The notes below the pieces were generated by a model that was not told where the DNA came from, did not search any database, and worked only from the letters and a program-made list of their open reading frames with translations. The position numbers and the translations under genes are program-made. Below are positions 6,151 through 6,516 of a stretch of DNA of 6,516 nucleotides, piece after piece (the stretch's first letter is position 1; the number at the start of each line of letters is the position of its first letter). The DNA lies in contig JAABTB010000136.1 in the NCBI GenBank assembly GCA_011390085.1, forward strand, positions 1 through 6,516, read 5' to 3'. The DNA is from Desulfobacula sp. (lineage in GTDB: Bacteria; Desulfobacterota; Desulfobacteria; Desulfobacterales; Desulfobacteraceae).

Positions 6151-6516
6151 ATGGATTTTTTTTCCATAAAAGAGCCTTTTTCCGTGCTGGTACAAAGACT
6201 GGTGAGAAACGGGAAAGGCCTTATCCCATCGGATCATAAAAGCGTTTTTATCACCCTGTTCTTTGCCATTTTCACAACCGTCACGGGCGTTGGGATCGTG
6301 GTGCCGCTTCTGCCCGTCTATGCCCATGATCTCGGGGCAACCGGTCTTTATGTGGGAATGATTTTCGGGTCTTTTTCCATATCCAGGACAATCCTTCTGC
6401 CCTTTTTCGGCCGGCTCTCCGATCAAAAAGGCCGAAAGCCCTTTATCGTGTTGGGGCTTTTGTCCTATACCCTGATTTCCTTTGCCTTCATCTTTTCAAA
6501 CAATGTTGAAACCCTT
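6151..6516 (+). CDS. Major facilitator superfamily transporter, N-terminal part (3' end outside window)
   Basis: 122 codons are visible and the frame is still open at the right edge. After a charged N-terminal segment of about 30 residues, hydrophobic spans appear near 31-57, 65-87 and 97-115. The first contains GVGIVVPLLPVY, a common first-helix pattern in drug-efflux-type members. Between spans two and three lies GRLSDQKGRKP (87-97), a clear MFS motif A (G-x-L-S-D-x-x-G-R-K). This identifies an inner-membrane secondary transporter, most like the proton-antiport efflux branch, but the substrate cannot be judged from a third of the protein. The N-terminal extension before the first helix is somewhat long for the family. 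The start at ATG 6151 is backed by AAGGGG at 6138-6143, and the 21-base gap after the helicase suggests co-transcription. Confidence 0.88.
   Translation, partial: MDFFSIKEPFSVLVQRLVRNGKGLIPSDHKSVFITLFFAIFTTVTGVGIVVPLLPVYAHDLGATGLYVGMIFGSFSISRTILLPFFGRLSDQKGRKPFIVLGLLSYTLISFAFIFSNNVETL

Noticed and set aside
6043..6426. A 127-codon - strand frame across the helicase-transporter junction
   Set aside because: The + strand here encodes the helicase C-terminus and a clear MFS motif A with its own ribosome site; the reverse product has no recognisable feature.
1..6516. A novel defence, mobile or CRISPR-type system
   Set aside because: No transposase, integrase, direct-repeat array, toxin-antitoxin pair or tRNA-flanked insertion is visible. 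The UvrD-like helicase has standard repair-helicase motifs and its neighbours are envelope genes, not nucleases or defence effectors.

Overview
This 6.5 kb stretch looks like ordinary chromosomal housekeeping and envelope DNA from a Gram-negative bacterium. An outer-membrane-type lipoprotein with an OmpA peptidoglycan-binding domain supports the Gram-negative assignment. The molybdate-binding-type domain, the VWA-TSP3-OmpA lipoprotein and the general protein style suggest an anaerobic Desulfobacterota (former Deltaproteobacteria, Desulfobacter-like). That taxonomic guess is an inference from family resemblance and mixed base composition, not a proof.

Layout. Positions 2-469 (+) are the 3' end of a gene whose product ends in a periplasmic-binding-protein-like domain of the molybdate/tungstate type, as found at the C-terminus of MoeA fusions and some regulators. 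A 122-base convergent gap (470-591) follows and holds two strong hairpins that probably act as terminators for the genes on both sides. Positions 592-1758 (-) encode a 388-residue lipoprotein with a VWA domain, a calcium-binding TSP3-type repeat and an OmpA domain. A 277-base AT-rich divergent region (1759-2035) carries a good sigma70-like promoter for the lipoprotein and a weaker candidate for the rightward genes.

From 2036 to the right edge all genes point right with short gaps. They are uppP (undecaprenyl-diphosphate phosphatase), an AlgC-like phosphomannomutase/phosphoglucomutase, a compact 618-residue UvrD/Rep-type helicase, and the first 122 codons of a major facilitator superfamily transporter. 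The gaps are 10, 43 and 21 bases, with no convincing terminator between genes, so this is probably one operon. uppP and the mutase fit together: one recycles the undecaprenyl lipid carrier, the other makes hexose-1-phosphates for nucleotide-sugar precursors, and both feed synthesis of peptidoglycan, LPS or other surface glycans. The helicase and transporter have no obvious functional tie to them.

I found no mobile elements, CRISPR arrays, tRNA or rRNA genes, and no sign of a new multi-gene system. The points worth a second look are residue-level oddities in known families (UppP, OmpA, helicase motif III), the regulatory DNA at 1759-2035, and the truncated genes at both edges.
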